Shown here piece after piece: positions 63,445-64,000 of a stretch of DNA of 64,000 nt; position 1 is the first letter of the stretch, and each line of letters opens with the position of its first letter. Where the stretch lies: NCBI GenBank assembly GCA_019925095.2, contig CM034401.1, positions 18,322,338 to 18,386,337 on the forward strand, in the 5' to 3' direction. The notes beneath the pieces were generated by a model that saw only the letters and a list, made by a program, of their open reading frames with translations, searched no databases and was not told the DNA's origin. This DNA is from Dendrolimus kikuchii. Its lineage: Eukaryota; Arthropoda; Insecta; Lepidoptera; Lasiocampidae. The translations under genes and the position numbers were made by a program.

Positions 63445-64000
63445 AAGGTTCATACATGGTGGGGGTACATAATAGGGTGCAAGGTTTCTCCCCTTATGTT
63501 ATTCTGCCACGCTTGAGTAAATCCCAAAATCCCCGCTTGGCCTCCCCTACTATAATAATGTCAACAAATGTGCAAAATATAGCATTTTTTATGTTTTTGT
63601 TAGAAACTTTTTTTCCATACTTTGACGTCAGTTTGTTTACGTCAGAAAAGTCGACTTCCTGGATTTTTACGTAGATAAGCAGCGAGAATGCAGTAATATT
63701 ATATATACTTACGACGTATGAAAAGATTGTTAATCGGTAAGCAGTTAATTCTTTAGCCTTTTCTTAATTTCATACTAATCTAATGATAATCGACATAAAA
63801 AGTTATTAGTTAACCCTCAATTATCCAACGAGAGGCTGAATTGGGTCTTCGATATTCAATTTAAAGTTGATTGTAATTGACACTTAGAAACTCGATTGAG
63901 AAAATGGAGACCTTCTAATGAATATGCAACTGACTTCCCATTATTTCCTTGATAATGGTAAAAATAATTCAATATATACTTATCTACGTGAAGAATCAAG
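63445..64000. other. Unique DNA to the window end
   Basis: The plus-strand ORF at 63441-63674 has no recognisable domain. No repeats seen. Confidence 0.4.

Overview
The window looks like transposon-dominated, AT-rich, non-genic DNA from a lepidopteran insect (moth or butterfly). The basis is the mix of element families: a mag-type Ty3/Gypsy retrotransposon with very short LTRs, many short CTAGT-ended Helitron-like elements, a Penelope-like element with a GIY-YIG endonuclease, a tRNA-headed SINE, non-LTR 3' ends with (TATG)n or (TTTGAC)n tails, and a roughly 305-bp repeat present about once per 3 kb. I see no convincing host protein-coding gene, rRNA gene, functional tRNA gene or CRISPR array. 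The genus assignment is not possible from the sequence alone.

Layout. 1-6.7 kb: 305-bp repeats, two Helitron-like elements, a decayed SINE, a cluster of small hairpins at 1.1-1.26 kb and a CpG-rich island at 4.68-5.14 kb split by a poly(A) insertion. 6.7-11.26 kb: one complete mag-like element on the minus strand with an intact 1368-codon gag-pol and identical 71-bp terminal repeats; it is the only intact protein gene in the window. 11.3-16 kb: Helitron-like DNA, a LINE reverse transcriptase relic, a TA-flanked MITE and a truncated LINE 3' end. 16-27 kb: mostly unique AT-rich DNA with Penelope-end, Helitron-like and 305-bp repeat copies and a perfect AT-rich hairpin at 24.2 kb. 27.8-29.8 kb: two solo LTRs of one family, each with its own 4-bp target duplication. 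30-34.4 kb: large foldback repeats and an unidentified reading frame interrupted by a retroposed fragment. 34.6-38.4 kb: dense nest of 305-bp repeat, AT microsatellites, LINE 3' ends and an internally deleted Ty3/Gypsy element whose primer-binding site matches tRNA-Pro. 38.8-43.4 kb: SINE nested in a 305-bp repeat, Helitron-like elements, the Penelope-like element and a 0.68-kb foldback element. 44-49 kb: LINE relics, Helitron-like DNA and a long AT/ATAG microsatellite. 49.9-52.3 kb: a 5'-truncated LINE nested in another LINE 3' end whose 12-bp target duplication is still visible. 53-64 kb: a GC-rich 640-bp insertion, a CA/TA/TG compound microsatellite, further LINE 3' ends, 305-bp repeats and a Penelope end with a hammerhead-like core.

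Target-site duplications can be read directly for at least twelve insertions, so the order of several nesting events can be reconstructed. Only the mag-like copy looks potentially active; the other elements are truncated, deleted or frameshifted. The most interesting leads are a family of four small foldback hairpins sharing one core, the 0.68-kb and 0.19-kb foldback elements (possible double-stranded RNA sources), the hammerhead-like core shared in pieces among three Penelope ends, and the strongly structured 305-bp repeat.
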